From: Caballeronia sordidicola
GTDB taxonomy: Bacteria; Pseudomonadota; Gammaproteobacteria; Burkholderiales; Burkholderiaceae
Reading direction: 5' to 3'
NCBI RefSeq assembly: GCF_002220365.1
Contig: NZ_MTHB01000278.1
Span: 186,001 to 250,000, forward strand
Length of the DNA stretch: 64,000 nt
Below, in pieces: positions 63,056 to 64,000 of this stretch. Both the position numbers and the translations under genes were made by a program. Every line of letters begins with the position of its first letter. The first letter of the stretch is position 1. A model generated the notes under the pieces. That model was not told the DNA's origin and ran no database searches. It worked only from the letters and a program-made list of their open reading frames with translations.

Positions 63056-64000
63056 TCATCCTGGCGGCGAATGACCCGGACTCGCGAACGTCGCCATACA
63101 CGCCAGCCGCACACGCTCGACAGCCGTGGACCAACTCTCATCGGCCGCTTGCCGGAACAGGCGCAGCGTCTGCGGATACCACGGTGAATCTTCACGCTCG
63201 CGCATCCAGCGCCAGTCGATGTCTTCTCGCGGCAGCAACACCCAGCACGGCTTGCCCAGCGACGCAGCAATGTGTGCCGCGGAGGTGTCCACGCAGATCA
63301 CCAGATCGAGCTCGCCGATGATGGCGGCGGTATCGGCGAAATCGGTCAGCTCTGTTCCGAGGTGCAGGAGCGCAAGACCTGCGGGCGGTGACTGCCCCTC
63401 TTCTTCCCCCTGTCCTTTTTGCAGGCTCACGAAGCTGACCCCGGGCACGCTCCAGAGCGGCGCAAGCGTTGCAAGCGACGGCATCGAACGGTTGGCATCG
63501 TTGTGATGTTTGGGATTGCCTTTCCAGACCAGGCCGATTTTGCGGCCGGGTGGAAGCGTCGCCAGCCGCGCGCGCCAGTGTTCGACGAGCAACGGGTCGG
63601 CCGTCAGGCGAATGGGATCGGGAATGGTGTCCGTGGTCGTGCGCAGATGCAGCGGCATGCTCATCGGGCTCGTCCAATAATCGTACTCGGACGCCCGGGC
63701 CAGCGCGGCCTCGTGGTCGAGGACCGCATCGACGCCCTCTACAGCCGCGAATAGCCGATGCAGCGCAGGCGCACAGGCAAATGCGATATGGACCGCGCCT
63801 TGTACCTTGAGCCGAGGAAAGTAGCGGCCGAACTGAACCATGTCGCCAAGACCATCTTCCTGCCACACCAGCAACGACTTGCCCGCAAGCGCTTCGCCTC
63901 GCCACCGCGGACATTGCAGCAAGGACTGGGTCTGGTGATGAATAAATCCCGGCTGGTCATAACGAGAGTCGTAAAGCCGCCATCCCTCCTCGAATTCGCC
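63056..64000 (-). CDS. Glycosyltransferase-like C-terminal part of a TPR protein (5' end outside window)
   Basis: The last 314 codons of a larger minus-strand gene; the frame is open to the window edge, where it reads EFEEGWRLYDSRYDQPG. The visible part is the GT-B-like domain often found behind tetratricopeptide repeats in Burkholderia and other proteobacteria: SLLVWQEDGLGDMVQFGRYF, KIGLVWKGNPKHHNDANRSM and LVICVDTSAAHIAASLGKPC. The last is similar to heptosyltransferase (GT9) nucleotide-sugar sites. TPR repeats are expected upstream but not seen. A role in glycosylation of surface structures is likely but unproven. Confidence 0.8.
   Translation of the reverse strand, partial: GEFEEGWRLYDSRYDQPGFIHHQTQSLLQCPRWRGEALAGKSLLVWQEDGLGDMVQFGRYFPRLKVQGAVHIAFACAPALHRLFAAVEGVDAVLDHEAALARASEYDYWTSPMSMPLHLRTTTDTIPDPIRLTADPLLVEHWRARLATLPPGRKIGLVWKGNPKHHNDANRSMPSLATLAPLWSVPGVSFVSLQKGQGEEEGQSPPAGLALLHLGTELTDFADTAAIIGELDLVICVDTSAAHIAASLGKPCWVLLPREDIDWRWMREREDSPWYPQTLRLFRQAADESWSTAVERVRLACMATFASPGHSPPG

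Noticed and set aside
63056..63922. Complete gene starting with TTG at 63922
   Set aside because: The frame stays open with family-like sequence (FEEGWRLYDSRYD) to the window edge, so the TTG is internal and the gene is truncated by the window.

Overview
The window looks like accessory catabolic DNA from a high-GC member of the Burkholderiaceae, most likely Paraburkholderia or Caballeronia. The pointers are a Burkholderia-type porin, a DUF4148 protein, paired FCD-type GntR regulators, many LysR regulators and a feruloyl-CoA hydratase/lyase whose residue numbering matches the Pseudomonas enzyme. No rRNA, tRNA, CRISPR array or phage was seen. The only intact mobile element is one IS5-family copy (about 2048-2858).

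Left part (0.3-11 kb, minus strand): a ferulate operon reading ech - vdh - fcs - aromatic-acid MFS transporter - porin - secreted tannase/feruloyl esterase. Together these would release ferulate from esters, carry it across both membranes and convert it to vanillate. A perfect palindrome lies between -35 and -10 elements upstream of ech. The IS element has inserted exactly at the CTAG that formed both the porin stop codon and the start of the esterase ribosome-binding site. A lipoprotein serine hydrolase follows, then a tandem pair of related hypothetical proteins (11.7-12.5 kb).

12.6-25.1 kb: a Rieske ring-hydroxylating oxygenase with its PDR-type reductase, divergent from a GntR regulator; a class II aldolase with an ACS-family MFS transporter, divergent from a LysR regulator across a clear inverted repeat; then an aconitase paralogue overlapping a double-winged-helix GntR regulator and a signal-less substrate-binding-fold protein. 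A decayed cysteine desulfurase 3' end sits behind the reductase.

25.5-38.9 kb: a dipeptide-type ABC transporter (binding protein, two permeases, fused double ATPase), a LysR gene, an M14-type deacylase, an ornithine cyclodeaminase and a second, closely related LysR gene. These suggest uptake and breakdown of a peptide- or acyl-ornithine-like compound. A serine hydrolase, a Gfo/Idh/MocA oxidoreductase and a small DMT transporter follow.

39-43.3 kb: an orphan fliD, a long non-coding stretch, a class I fructose-bisphosphate aldolase and a GNAT acetyltransferase.

43.3-57.5 kb: a large nitrogen-compound island. On the minus strand lie a FAD oxidase, hyuA, hyuB, an orphan peptide-type binding protein, a second FAD oxidase broken by a frameshift near its 3' end, a PrpF-family isomerase and a cupin, ending at a strong terminator. 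A second minus-strand pair (aldo-keto reductase, class III aminotransferase) lies next to a divergent IclR gene. Both transcription units start from nearly identical promoters: the same -35/-10 pair with 17 bp spacing and the same 7-bp-arm palindrome. They therefore look like one IclR regulon and one undescribed pathway.

57.5-64 kb: a HAD phosphatase, a lipoprotein with a TonB-C-like domain at each end, a DUF4148 protein, a soluble chemoreceptor with reversed domain order, a glutathione transferase and the 3' part of a TPR-type glycosyltransferase cut by the window edge.
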